A stretch of DNA of 64,000 bases, from positions 62,001 through 126,000 of the forward strand of contig NZ_FNBT01000003.1 of assembly GCF_900102425.1 (NCBI RefSeq), read 5' to 3'. Made by a program: the position numbers and the translations under genes. Positions 37,392 through 44,784 of this stretch are shown piece by piece. This DNA is from Blastococcus aurantiacus (lineage in GTDB: Bacteria; Actinomycetota; Actinomycetes; Mycobacteriales; Geodermatophilaceae). Below the pieces are notes generated by a model. It was not told the DNA's origin. It searched no databases and saw nothing but the letters and a program-made list of their open reading frames with translations. Each line of letters begins with the position of its first letter. Within the stretch, counting starts at the first letter, position 1.

Positions 37392-38156
37392 TCATCGGGC
37401 AGCTCCGGTAAGCGACGCCTCGAGAGCGTCGAGCATGCGCCCGACCCCGACCAGCGCCTCGGCACGATCCTCGGGAGGGCAGCCCTCGTTGCGGTAGGTC
37501 AGCTGGGTGCCGGCCGCTCCGAGGTCGGTCAAGGTCATGGTTACGACCTCGGGCGGCCCGCTGAATCCGAACTGCACCGTCCACGGTGGCTCCACGCGCC
37601 CGTAGGTCGCGCTGAACGGGATCTCCTGGCCGTCCTGCTGCGCCACCATCGTGCCGCTGATACGTCCACCGGGTCGGGCGTCGAGGGTGACCCGGTCGGG
37701 TGGGGTGGTGTGGCCGTCGACGACGAACCAGCGGCAGAACGGCGCGGGTTCGGTGAAGTGCGCGAAGACGACGGGCGGTGCGGCGGGGTACACCCGGGTC
37801 AGCGTGAACGCGGGGGTACCCGCGTCCGGCTGAACGCCGTCCGGCACCTCGCGTGGAGGCGTCACCTCGAAGTGGGCCACGGTGCTTTCTCGCTCGAGGA
37901 GGTACTCATCGTCCTCCGGGTAGTAGATGGCCAGCTCGATGTCCTCGCCGGCGAAGGACTTGATGTGCTGCAGGTCGGTCCACCAGCTGATCGTGATGAG
38001 CTCGGTCCTGCCCTCCCCCAGGTCCCGGGTCAGCAGCTGGGCGCCAGCGTTGCCCGGAGTACGTCGATAGCCCGCGAGGCCGGTCCGGTCGACGATGGCC
38101 ACGTACTCAGCGAGCCGCTCCGTCCGGACCCATCCCCGCCACACCCGGGCGATCAC
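37392..38156 (-). CDS. Fusion of an ABM-like monooxygenase domain and an SRPBCC (AHSA1) domain
   Basis: 254 residues. The first ~95 (MIARVWRGWVRTERLAEYVA, then TELITISWWTDLQHIKSFAG and AIYYPEDDEYLLERESTVAH) follow the dimeric alpha-beta-barrel ABM pattern with the usual Trp and His positions. From about residue 105 an AHSA1-type SRPBCC domain starts FTLTRVYPAAPPVVFAHFTE, with FCRWFVVDG, ARPGGRISGTM and TMTLTDLGAAGTQLTYRNEG. Each domain is common alone. The GTG start overlaps the reductase stop by GTGA, so the pair is made together. The substrate is unknown. Confidence 0.75.
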   Translation of the reverse strand: MIARVWRGWVRTERLAEYVAIVDRTGLAGYRRTPGNAGAQLLTRDLGEGRTELITISWWTDLQHIKSFAGEDIELAIYYPEDDEYLLERESTVAHFEVTPPREVPDGVQPDAGTPAFTLTRVYPAAPPVVFAHFTEPAPFCRWFVVDGHTTPPDRVTLDARPGGRISGTMVAQQDGQEIPFSATYGRVEPPWTVQFGFSGPPEVVTMTLTDLGAAGTQLTYRNEGCPPEDRAEALVGVGRMLDALEASLTGAAR

Positions 38157-38704
38157 GATGCTGTCTTCGGTCGGTAGGTGAGCAGCATCACCCCGGACCT
38201 CAGGGCGCGGTGCGCAGCGAGCTCGAGGTGGCCGACAGCTCCCGCATTGAGCAAGAGGTCGGCCCACTGTCCGGTGCCGCCGGCGAGGACAGGGTGGACG
38301 AACAGCCGGATCTCATCCAACAGGCCGTGCTCAAACAGGTTCGCCGCGACGGGCCCGAAGCCGTACATCAGGATGTCGCCGCCGCGTTGCTGCTTGAGGT
38401 CGGCGACCTCGCCGGCGACGTCGCGGATGACAGTGGTGTTGGTCCACGTCGCGTTCCGTAGGGTGCCGGACGCCACGTACTTGGGCATCGCGTTGATCCG
38501 GTCGGCGTAGTCGCCGCCGCGCTCGGGCCAGCTGGCCGCGAACACGTCGTAGGTCTGGCGCCCCATGAGCAGCGCCTCGGCCGCATGGAGGTCTTCGGTG
38601 GTGACCCCGACGGCCTCGTCGTCCATGTACTGGAAGTGCCACTCCGGCAAGCGCTCGCTGACTCCGTCGAGGGTCACGTTGGTGGAGTTGATGATGCGTC
38701 GCAT
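38153..38704 (-). CDS. RibD C-terminal/dihydrofolate-reductase-like protein
   Basis: 183 residues. MRRIINSTNVTLDGVSERLP, LLMGRQTYDVFAASWPERGG, KYVASGTLRNATWTNTTVI, GGDILMYGFGPVAANLFEHG and DEIRLFVHPVLAGGTGQWAD are typical of the RibD_C (DHFR-fold) reductases that use NADPH. The physiological substrate of these stand-alone forms is unknown. ATG chosen for AAGGAG 9 bases upstream. A relic of a second copy lies just upstream (38719-38847). Confidence 0.88.
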   Translation of the reverse strand: MRRIINSTNVTLDGVSERLPEWHFQYMDDEAVGVTTEDLHAAEALLMGRQTYDVFAASWPERGGDYADRINAMPKYVASGTLRNATWTNTTVIRDVAGEVADLKQQRGGDILMYGFGPVAANLFEHGLLDEIRLFVHPVLAGGTGQWADLLLNAGAVGHLELAAHRALRSGVMLLTYRPKTAS

Positions 38705-38718
38705 CGGTGAGTTCTCCT

Positions 38719-38847
38719 TCACGGGTCGATGTGCGGGGTGTCGGCCGGCTGTCGGCGGGACAAGCCACCGCTGGTGTCCTCGTCGACCGCACCGGGGCCC
38801 TGCATGACGGCGTCGAGACCGAGGAAGACGTCGAAGCCGAGTTCCAT
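38719..38847 (-). pseudogene. Relic of a second RibD_C/DHFR-like reductase gene (5' end only)
   Basis: Reading from the ATG at 38845-38847 gives MELGFDVFLGLDAVMQGPGA and DEDTSGGLSRR before a stop at codon 43. The stretch DAVMQGPGAVDEDTSGG closely resembles the start of another RibD_C subfamily (typically LDGVMQAPGGPDEDTSGGF). The rest of the gene is missing, and the intact reductase at 38153-38704 follows 15 bp on. It is most simply the remnant of a tandem paralogue lost by deletion. Confidence 0.6.
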
Positions 38848-38958
38848 GTGCGGAGTCTCTCGACCGGCCGGGACGGCCGGCAGGGGCACGAATACACGGT
38901 TCGTCGTGACGGACGTCATCCCACCGAAGGCACGACGGAAGATCACGCGCCAGGCGCG

Positions 38959-39468
38959 TCAGGCGCAGTCACGGCGCGCTGGTTCAGCCGCGCCGGCCCA
39001 CAGCGACAACGCTGCGCCCAGGTGCAGGCATCCCCCGACGACGAACCAGGGCTCGACCGCCAGGAGCACCAGCGGAGGTGCCTGCCCGTCCGTCCCGGTC
39101 ACCGCGTCGACGAGCAGCAGCACGACACCCAGAGCACCCCGCACGAGCAGGACCGTGGCCGCCGCCAGCGCTGTCCGGCGCACCCACGGCCGGGCCCGCA
39201 GGCCGACGCCGCGGCGGAACAGGGCGAGGGCGAGCACGCCGGCCACGACGGCGAGGACGGCCACCACCAGGTTGTAGGCGGCGAACCACGGAGTCGCCAG
39301 GGCATCATCGGCCGCGCTCGTTTCCTCCCCCAGGCCCCGTCGGCCCCCTCCCGCCCAGTACAGGTGGGGGGCGGCGAAGGCGAGCGCCCACCCGGCGATG
39401 CCGAGGAGCCAGGGGCCGGCACGGCCGGCCGGTCTCGTGGTGCCGGCCACGGATCCGTCGTCGCTCAC
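38959..39468 (-). CDS. DUF3995 membrane protein
   Basis: 169 residues with about four transmembrane helices. LGIAGWALAFAAPHLYWAGG contains the His-x2-Tyr-Trp motif at the first helix that marks DUF3995; later helices are AAYNLVVAVLAVVAGVLALA, TALAAATVLLVRGALGVVLL and VEPWFVVGGCLHLGAALSLW. The function is unknown. The GTG start overlaps the response regulator stop, making this the last gene of the sensor operon and a candidate output or partner of it. Confidence 0.8.
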   Translation of the reverse strand: MSDDGSVAGTTRPAGRAGPWLLGIAGWALAFAAPHLYWAGGGRRGLGEETSAADDALATPWFAAYNLVVAVLAVVAGVLALALFRRGVGLRARPWVRRTALAAATVLLVRGALGVVLLLVDAVTGTDGQAPPLVLLAVEPWFVVGGCLHLGAALSLWAGAAEPARRDCA

Positions 39469-40073
39469 AGCCAGCCGGAGTCGCGGGCGATACGGATCGC
39501 GTCGATGCGGTTGCGTGCACCGGTCTTGCTGATGGCGTTGGACATGTAGTTGCGCACGGTCGCCGTCGAGAGCGCCAGGTCGACCCCGATCTGCTCGGTC
39601 GACGCGCCCCCTTGGGCGGCCCGCAGGACATCGGTCTCCCGCGCGGTCAGCGGGGTGGACCCCGTCTCGAGGGCGGCCGCGATCAACTCGGTGTCGATCA
39701 CCCGCTCGCCGGCGGCGACCCGCCGGATACCTCGGGCGAGCGCTCCCGCCGGGGCATCCTTCAGCAGGAAGCCGCGGACGCCGCCCTGGAGCGCGCGCAG
39801 TAGGTGACCGGGCTGGGAGAGCCCGGTGAGGACGAGCGTCCGGCATTCAGGCACCCGTGTGTGGAGTTGGGCTGCAGCGGTGATGCCGTCCGTTCCTGGC
39901 AGGTCGATGTCGACGACGGCGACGTCGGGGCGCGTCCGCAGTGCCGCCTCCACGATCTCGTCGCCTCGGTCGAGCTCGGCTACGACCTCCATGCCGTCCT
40001 CGAGGGCGAGCAGTGCCACCAGGGCACCCCGGATCATGTGCATGTCCTCGGCGATCAGCACTCGGATGCTCAC
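39465..40073 (-). CDS. NarL/DesR-type response regulator
   Basis: 202 residues. Receiver domain MSIRVLIAEDMHMIRGALVA with the phosphoacceptor Asp55 in VAVVDIDLPGTDG and the Lys in GFLLKDAPAGALARGI. The C-terminal LuxR-type helix-turn-helix is LTARETDVLRAAQGGAST to STATVRNYMSNAISKTGARN. It lies 19 bp after the kinase and overlaps DUF3995 (GTGA). It resembles DesR-like regulators that pair with membrane kinases. Confidence 0.93.
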   Translation of the reverse strand: MSIRVLIAEDMHMIRGALVALLALEDGMEVVAELDRGDEIVEAALRTRPDVAVVDIDLPGTDGITAAAQLHTRVPECRTLVLTGLSQPGHLLRALQGGVRGFLLKDAPAGALARGIRRVAAGERVIDTELIAAALETGSTPLTARETDVLRAAQGGASTEQIGVDLALSTATVRNYMSNAISKTGARNRIDAIRIARDSGWL

Positions 40074-40092
40074 GGAGCCTCCTCGAGAACGT

Positions 40093-41277
40093 TCACATCG
40101 GCTCCTCGGGCAGGTCCACGGCTAGCCGGAAGGTCTCGCCGTCCAGCGCTCCGGCGGTGAGGGTGCCGCCGAGCGGCGCGATGCGGTCCCTCAGCCCGTC
40201 CAGCCCGCTGCCCGTGGCACCGGGCCCAGGAGCCGACCCGGTGCCGTCGTTGACGATCTCCAGGCGCCGTTGCCCAGGACACCGCTCGGCGCGGATCACG
40301 ACGTGCGTGGCCTCGCTGTGCCGCAGGACGTTGGTGACGCCCTCACGCAGCAGCCACCCCAGCGCCTGGTCCTCCGCGGCGGACATCGCGTCGCTGAACG
40401 GTGCGGTCTCGATGCGCGCGACGATGCCGGCCGCGTGCAGCAGTTGTCGTGCGGCGGCGAGTTCATCGTCGAACGAGGTCGGGTGCCGGTCGAAGGCGAC
40501 CGTCCGTACGTCCCGCAGCGCGGCGCGGCCGATGCCGACGAGCCCCTCGAGCTCCGCGATCGCCGCGGGCCGATCGCCGTTCACGAGGCGAAGGGCGAGG
40601 TCGCCCTTGAGCGACATCGCGGTGAGACTCTGCCCGAGCAGGTCGTGCAGGTCACGGGAGATCCGGAGACGCTCGCGCTGGGTCGCCGTCTGCGCCAGTT
40701 GCGCCCGCGCAGCGGACAGCTCGTCCAGCACTCGTACCAGCCGGATCACCGCGAGCAGCGCCACGGGACCGAGAACCGCGACCACCATGTTGTAGACCGC
40801 CGACCATCCCGCCACAGCCGGTGGGAGACCGGCGGTGCGGATCACGTGACCCGAGAGCACGATCTCCGAGCCGAGGACGAGCAGCGCCGCGAGGGCCGCG
40901 CCCATGCGCCGCGGCAACAGCATGACCAGCGACGCGGCGAGCGCCCACTGGATCACCAGCCACCCACCCGGCAGCCACCCCAGCGGGACGTACACCAGCG
41001 TTGTGAGGGCGGCCAGCGTGATGGGCCAGGCTCTCGGGACCACGCCCGCGGCGAAGGCCAGCGCATGGCGGACGTGGAGCGCGAGCACGAGCGCGCCAGC
41101 TCCCACCGCGAGCGCCGCGGTGGCCGCAGGGCCGAGCGGATCGGGCCGGGTGTCGAACAGGACGGAGAGCACGCTCGCTGCCAGCAAGGGCAGGTGCGCA
41201 GCGACCATCAGGCGCCGATACGGGAGCCGCAGTTCCGCTGCTCCCCGAACCTGGTCCCGCTCCGTGGCCGCGATCAT
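40093..41277 (-). CDS. DesK/NarX-type membrane histidine kinase
   Basis: 394 residues. About five or six helices fill residues 22-180. The HisKA_3 box is RERLRISRDLHDLLGQSLTA with His211, then the N box LLREGVTNVLRHSEATHVVI and a G box GSGLDGLRDRIAPLGGTL. It is an intact kinase and the obvious partner of the response regulator downstream. Its ATG overlaps the stop of the kinase-like gene upstream (ATGA), so the two sensors are produced together. Confidence 0.93.
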   Translation of the reverse strand: MIAATERDQVRGAAELRLPYRRLMVAAHLPLLAASVLSVLFDTRPDPLGPAATAALAVGAGALVLALHVRHALAFAAGVVPRAWPITLAALTTLVYVPLGWLPGGWLVIQWALAASLVMLLPRRMGAALAALLVLGSEIVLSGHVIRTAGLPPAVAGWSAVYNMVVAVLGPVALLAVIRLVRVLDELSAARAQLAQTATQRERLRISRDLHDLLGQSLTAMSLKGDLALRLVNGDRPAAIAELEGLVGIGRAALRDVRTVAFDRHPTSFDDELAAARQLLHAAGIVARIETAPFSDAMSAAEDQALGWLLREGVTNVLRHSEATHVVIRAERCPGQRRLEIVNDGTGSAPGPGATGSGLDGLRDRIAPLGGTLTAGALDGETFRLAVDLPEEPM

Positions 41278-42293
41278 CGCAAGGCCCCGACCGGACGACG
41301 CTGCGATGGCCCGTCGGCGCCGACGTGGCCGGCGACGAGACGGTATTCGCCCGTCGGACCCAGAGCCACGCGCAGCACGACCAGCCCGCCGGGATCCTTC
41401 TGACGCAGCAGCGACATCACCACGGCCTGGAGGTCAGCGCGCAGCGCCTCCTCCACCGGGGGCGGCAGTTCGACGCTCGGGGGCACCGCACGGACTTCCC
41501 GGCCGGTTGCGGAGAGCAGCCTGGCGGCCGTCTCGAGTTCCGCCCGCAGCGTCGGACGCACGAATCCTCGGGCCAGCCGGCGTGCGTCGGCCAGCGTTCC
41601 GCGAGCCGCTGCGACGAGTCCGGCGATCTCCCCGTCCGCGTCCTCCGCACCCGCTCGGACCGCGCCGCACGCGTGCTCGGCGCGGCCCACCAGCTCGGCC
41701 AGTGCCGGTTCGACGGTGGACCGGAGGACGTCGTCGATCCGCAGCCGCTCGCGCACCAGCGCCTCGTCCGCAAGCTCCCGGCGAGCCCGACCCAGCTGCC
41801 GCGCCGCCCCGACGAGCGCCACCAGCGTCGCCTGCCACAACAGCTCGCGCGGGTACAGCAGCTCGATCAGCGGTGCGCCGGCCACCAGTGCGAGCGGCGC
41901 CGTCACCGCAGCGAGCAGGACCACGACCGGGATCGCCCGCCCCGGGCGGACCAGCACGATCACCGAGACCGCCAGCGCCGGGAACACCGGCAGGATCATC
42001 TGTCCGCGGTGGAGCAGGACCTCTACCACCAGTACGAGCCCGATCCACGCGACGCACCACCACGCTCCCCGGCGGCGCCCGCCGCCGAGCGCGGCCGTCA
42101 ACAGCCAGAGGAAGGGTGGCAGGTAGGCGACCGTGACGATGGTCTTCGTCAGGAACGTGCCCGGGTCGGCGGTCACCGCCACGCCGGCGAGTTCCAGCAC
42201 GGGGAAGACCCCGCACAGCAGCACGGCGAGCGCGGTGAGTGCCCGCCCGCCGTCCCGAGGCACGCTCGCGAAGGGGGCGGGGTCGTGTACCAA
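41274..42293 (-). CDS. Kinase-like membrane sensor with degenerate, probably inactive kinase core
   Basis: 339 residues from a TTG start, chosen because AAGGAGG lies 4 bases upstream. Five or so helices span residues 16-165. The next part aligns by eye with the neighbouring kinase: RERLRIDDVLRSTVEPALAE stands where the true kinase has RERLRISRDLHDLL, so the phosphorylated His is Arg191. EIAGLVAAARGTLADARRLA and the following helix also match, but the N box is replaced by LQAVVMSLLRQKDPGGLVVL (Asn lost) and there is no G box. It is likely a pseudokinase that senses and modulates the active partner. Confidence 0.75.
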   Translation of the reverse strand: MVHDPAPFASVPRDGGRALTALAVLLCGVFPVLELAGVAVTADPGTFLTKTIVTVAYLPPFLWLLTAALGGGRRRGAWWCVAWIGLVLVVEVLLHRGQMILPVFPALAVSVIVLVRPGRAIPVVVLLAAVTAPLALVAGAPLIELLYPRELLWQATLVALVGAARQLGRARRELADEALVRERLRIDDVLRSTVEPALAELVGRAEHACGAVRAGAEDADGEIAGLVAAARGTLADARRLARGFVRPTLRAELETAARLLSATGREVRAVPPSVELPPPVEEALRADLQAVVMSLLRQKDPGGLVVLRVALGPTGEYRLVAGHVGADGPSQRRPVGALR

Positions 42294-42448
42294 GGGCCCT
42301 CCTTCCCTCTGCGGCCGCCACTCTGCCGCGCGGCGGCCCCGCGCGGGGACGCGGCGTGCGCCGCCCCGCGCACGCGACGGCGGTGGCGCGAGGCGGGGTG
42401 CCGCCGGCCAGGAAGGAGGAAGACGTCGCCAGTGGGCGATCCCGGTCG

Positions 42449-42877
42449 TCACGGGCCGTGGCCGGGCGCCGCATCGGTGTAGGCCGTGACGTACCGTCCG
42501 GTCGCCGGGACGTTGGTGATGACGTCGACCAGGTAGCCGCCGGGCGCGGCGAGGATGAAGTGGCGCTGACCGAAGTCCTCGGTCCTGATGTCCCGCACGC
42601 ACGGCAGTCCTCCGCGCACGACCAGCCGCTCCCACTGGTCGTCGACGTCGTCGACCTCCAGGTTGACGAGCAGTCCGGCCACGGGGCGGCGGTGCCCGGC
42701 GGGGACCGTCTCGTGATCCCAGCGCAGGAACGCCAGCTCGTGGCCGTGGTCGTCCACCAGGCTGACGTACCAGTCCGACGCGAACGTGGTCCGAAAGCCC
42801 AGCCACGACCGGGCGAACCCGGCCGCCTCGGCGACGTCCTCGACGGCGATCACGGGATAGCAGCTGGACACGTCCAT
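42449..42877 (-). CDS. VOC (glyoxalase/bleomycin-resistance fold) family protein
   Basis: 142 residues. MDVSSCYPVIAVEDVAEAAG, FARSWLGFRTTFASDWYVSL, GLLVNLEVDDVDDQWERLVV and FGQRHFILAAPGGYLVDVIT form the paired beta-alpha-beta-beta-beta units. Possible metal ligands are few. ATG with GAGGAG upstream. It follows the hydrolase gene on the same strand with a gap of about 80 bp. The substrate is unknown. Confidence 0.85.
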   Translation of the reverse strand: MDVSSCYPVIAVEDVAEAAGFARSWLGFRTTFASDWYVSLVDDHGHELAFLRWDHETVPAGHRRPVAGLLVNLEVDDVDDQWERLVVRGGLPCVRDIRTEDFGQRHFILAAPGGYLVDVITNVPATGRYVTAYTDAAPGHGP

Positions 42878-42956
42878 AGGAACTCCTCGATGAGGCCGAA
42901 GGCTGTGTGCGCCGGGGTGAAGGAGAAGGTGCCCTGCGGTCCAGCGGCCCACCGGG

Positions 42957-43772
42957 TCACGTGTCCACCTCGCCGCGGGCGAGTGCGACGAGTTGGTCGT
43001 TCACCTCGCGCCTGGCGGTGACGTAGAGGCCGTGCGGCGCCCCGTCGAGCATCCGGAAGCGAGCTCGGGGCAACAGCTTCGCGGTGGGTCGGCCGGTGAG
43101 GTCGATCGGAGCGGACGCGTCGGCATCGCCGTGGAGGACGAGCGCCGGAATGTCCATGGCCTGCAGGTCCGCGGTCAGATCCGTGCCGGTGAACGCCCGC
43201 AGACAGGCGATCTGCACCTCCAGCGGGGTGGCCAGGATCTGACGGATGCCGTCGTCCACCAGCGCCGGTGACACCCACGACCCGGTTCCTCCAGTGGCGA
43301 AGTACGCCGGTGCCGATTCCTGGAACCAGCGGGGCCGGTCGGCCACCAGTGCATCGACCATCGCCTCGACGAAGGCGGAGCCGACTGCGCCCGCGAGGTG
43401 TGGCGTCATAGCGCCGAGGAGGGCGACACGCCGCACCCGATCAGTACCGTGCCGAGTGAGGTAGCGGGTGGTCTCGCACGTACCCATGCTGTGCGCCACC
43501 ACCGTCACGTCCCGGAGGTCGAGCAGCTCGATCAGCCGGGCGAGGTCGTCGGCGAGGGTGTCGAGGTCGTAACCGCTCCCGGGCACGTCGGACCGACCGT
43601 GCCCGCGCCGGTCCATCGCCACGCAGCGGAAGCCGGCCTCGACGAGGGCCCGCACCTGGTACTCCCACATCGCGGAGCTGAGCGACCAGGCGTGGACGAG
43701 CAGGACGGGCGGGCCGTCGCCGACAGCTGTGTAGAACAGGCCGGTGCGGTCCGCTGTCTGGATGTAGGGCAC
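42957..43772 (-). CDS. Alpha/beta hydrolase (chloroperoxidase-like)
   Basis: 271 residues. Oxyanion region DGPPVLLVHAWSLSSAMWEY, nucleophile elbow VVAHSMGTCETTRYL (Ser in His-Ser-Met-Gly), the acid in LVLHGDADASAPIDL and the His in MLDGAPHGLYVT. CVAMDRRGHGRSDVPGSGYD is typical of the non-haem chloroperoxidase/esterase group. GTG start with GGGAGGAC upstream. The substrate is unknown. Confidence 0.88.
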   Translation of the reverse strand: MPYIQTADRTGLFYTAVGDGPPVLLVHAWSLSSAMWEYQVRALVEAGFRCVAMDRRGHGRSDVPGSGYDLDTLADDLARLIELLDLRDVTVVAHSMGTCETTRYLTRHGTDRVRRVALLGAMTPHLAGAVGSAFVEAMVDALVADRPRWFQESAPAYFATGGTGSWVSPALVDDGIRQILATPLEVQIACLRAFTGTDLTADLQAMDIPALVLHGDADASAPIDLTGRPTAKLLPRARFRMLDGAPHGLYVTARREVNDQLVALARGEVDT

Positions 43773-44256
43773 GAGGTCCTCCCGGTCACGTGGGTACAGG
43801 TACGGGGTCGCTCCCGTCGTAAGCGACGAGCGACCTCGAAGCGACGCAACAGGGCGGCGACCGGCGGGCGGTGCCCGACGTCCGAGACGGCTGGCCACTG
43901 AGTGCAGGTCTCTGCTCTGCGTGAAGGTCGTCCGACGCCGTCAGACTGGCCGATGGACTCGCGGCTCGGCAGAGTGCGATGTCCTCGATCAGCGATGACA
44001 GACGTCACTGCCCGGTCGATGTGGGTACGGCTCGCCGTCCGGGCGCACGATCCGCATCCTCATGTCCGGCACCGTCGCCGGGGTGCACGACCGGCCCCAC
44101 CAGGTCGCCCTTCCGGCGTGCCTGCGCCGCGGCTCGGGAGGGCGTAGGGAACTCGCCCTGGACGTCCGCCAGCAGATCGCCGCCATCGGCGGCCGCAGGT
44201 GATCCGATGCCAGGGAGCGGTTCGTCCGAATCGACCCCCTGCCGCTATCCGGGTGA
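43773..44256. other. Gene-poor stretch with decayed sequence
   Basis: No convincing gene. On the minus strand around 44090-44195 one frame reads GEFPTPSRAAAQARRKGDLV then GPVVHPGDGAGHEDADR, faintly like a DUF2188-type small protein, but there is no clean start and the resemblance is weak. The Mo-cofactor enzyme relic (next entry) begins at the end of this stretch. Together they suggest a decayed segment. Confidence 0.45.
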
Positions 44257-44456
44257 GCGTGGTTCGGCCGCACGCCGGTCACGCGCGTCGAGGTCAGCAC
44301 CGACGGCGGCTGTTCGTCGGACGACGCCGAGTTCACGCCGGCCGACGCGCTCCACCCCTTCGCCGGGCGCCCGGACCTACGGGTGGGCCGCGGGGGCTGG
44401 GACGGTGCGAGATGCGCGTCCGGGCATCCGTCGAGCTGGGCGCCCAGCCAGTCGAA
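44257..44456 (+). pseudogene. Relic of a sulfite-oxidase-type Mo-cofactor enzyme (C-terminal dimerisation domain)
   Basis: One frame from 44257 reads AWFGRTPVTRVEVSTDGG, the hallmark strand of the Mo-co oxidoreductase dimerisation domain (usually ...VTRVEVSTDGGxTW). About 130 bases later another frame reads CEMRVRASVELGAQPVEPGG, matching the domain end (HELRVRATDxAGNxQP). The two pieces need at least one frame change, and no start or upstream catalytic domain is present. I therefore call a frameshifted 3' remnant. Confidence 0.5.
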
Positions 44457-44480
44457 CCGGGTGGAACCGGCAGTAGGCGC

Positions 44481-44768
44481 TCAGTGCGCGGGCCCGGCCC
44501 CCTCGTCGTCCCCGGTCTCCGGCGACGGCACCACGATCGGCCGGAGGCGGGCCCAGAGGGCGAAGATCAGCGCGAACGCGAGCATGGCCAGGCCGACCCA
44601 GAGGTTGGCGTTGACCCCGCCGGCCTTCGACAGCGCCTCCTCGTCGTTGTCGACCAGGCCCACGACGACCAGGACGACGCCGTAGAAGCCGATCAGGGCC
44701 GCGATGACGTTGCGGACGTCGAACGCGCCGGCCGCCTTCTTCTCGCCGGTGGTTCCTGCTGTGCTCAT
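44481..44768 (-). CDS. Small two-helix membrane protein linked to the SSS symporter
   Basis: 95 residues, ATG start. Cytoplasmic N-terminus MSTAGTTGEKKAAGAFDVRN, then two hydrophobic helices, VIAALIGFYGVVLVVVGLVD and LWVGLAMLAFALIFALWARL, joined by a polar loop (DNDEEALSKAGGVNAN), and an acidic tail. I do not know a named family. It lies 16 bp after the symporter in the same operon, which suggests a small accessory subunit. Confidence 0.75.
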   Translation of the reverse strand: MSTAGTTGEKKAAGAFDVRNVIAALIGFYGVVLVVVGLVDNDEEALSKAGGVNANLWVGLAMLAFALIFALWARLRPIVVPSPETGDDEGAGPAH

Positions 44769-44784
44769 CGGATGCGCCCCTGAC

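Noticed and set aside
43989-44336. A 115-codon minus-strand ORF in the decayed stretch
   Set aside because: No ribosome binding site, poor codon use and no family; it overlaps the molybdoenzyme relic on the other strand.
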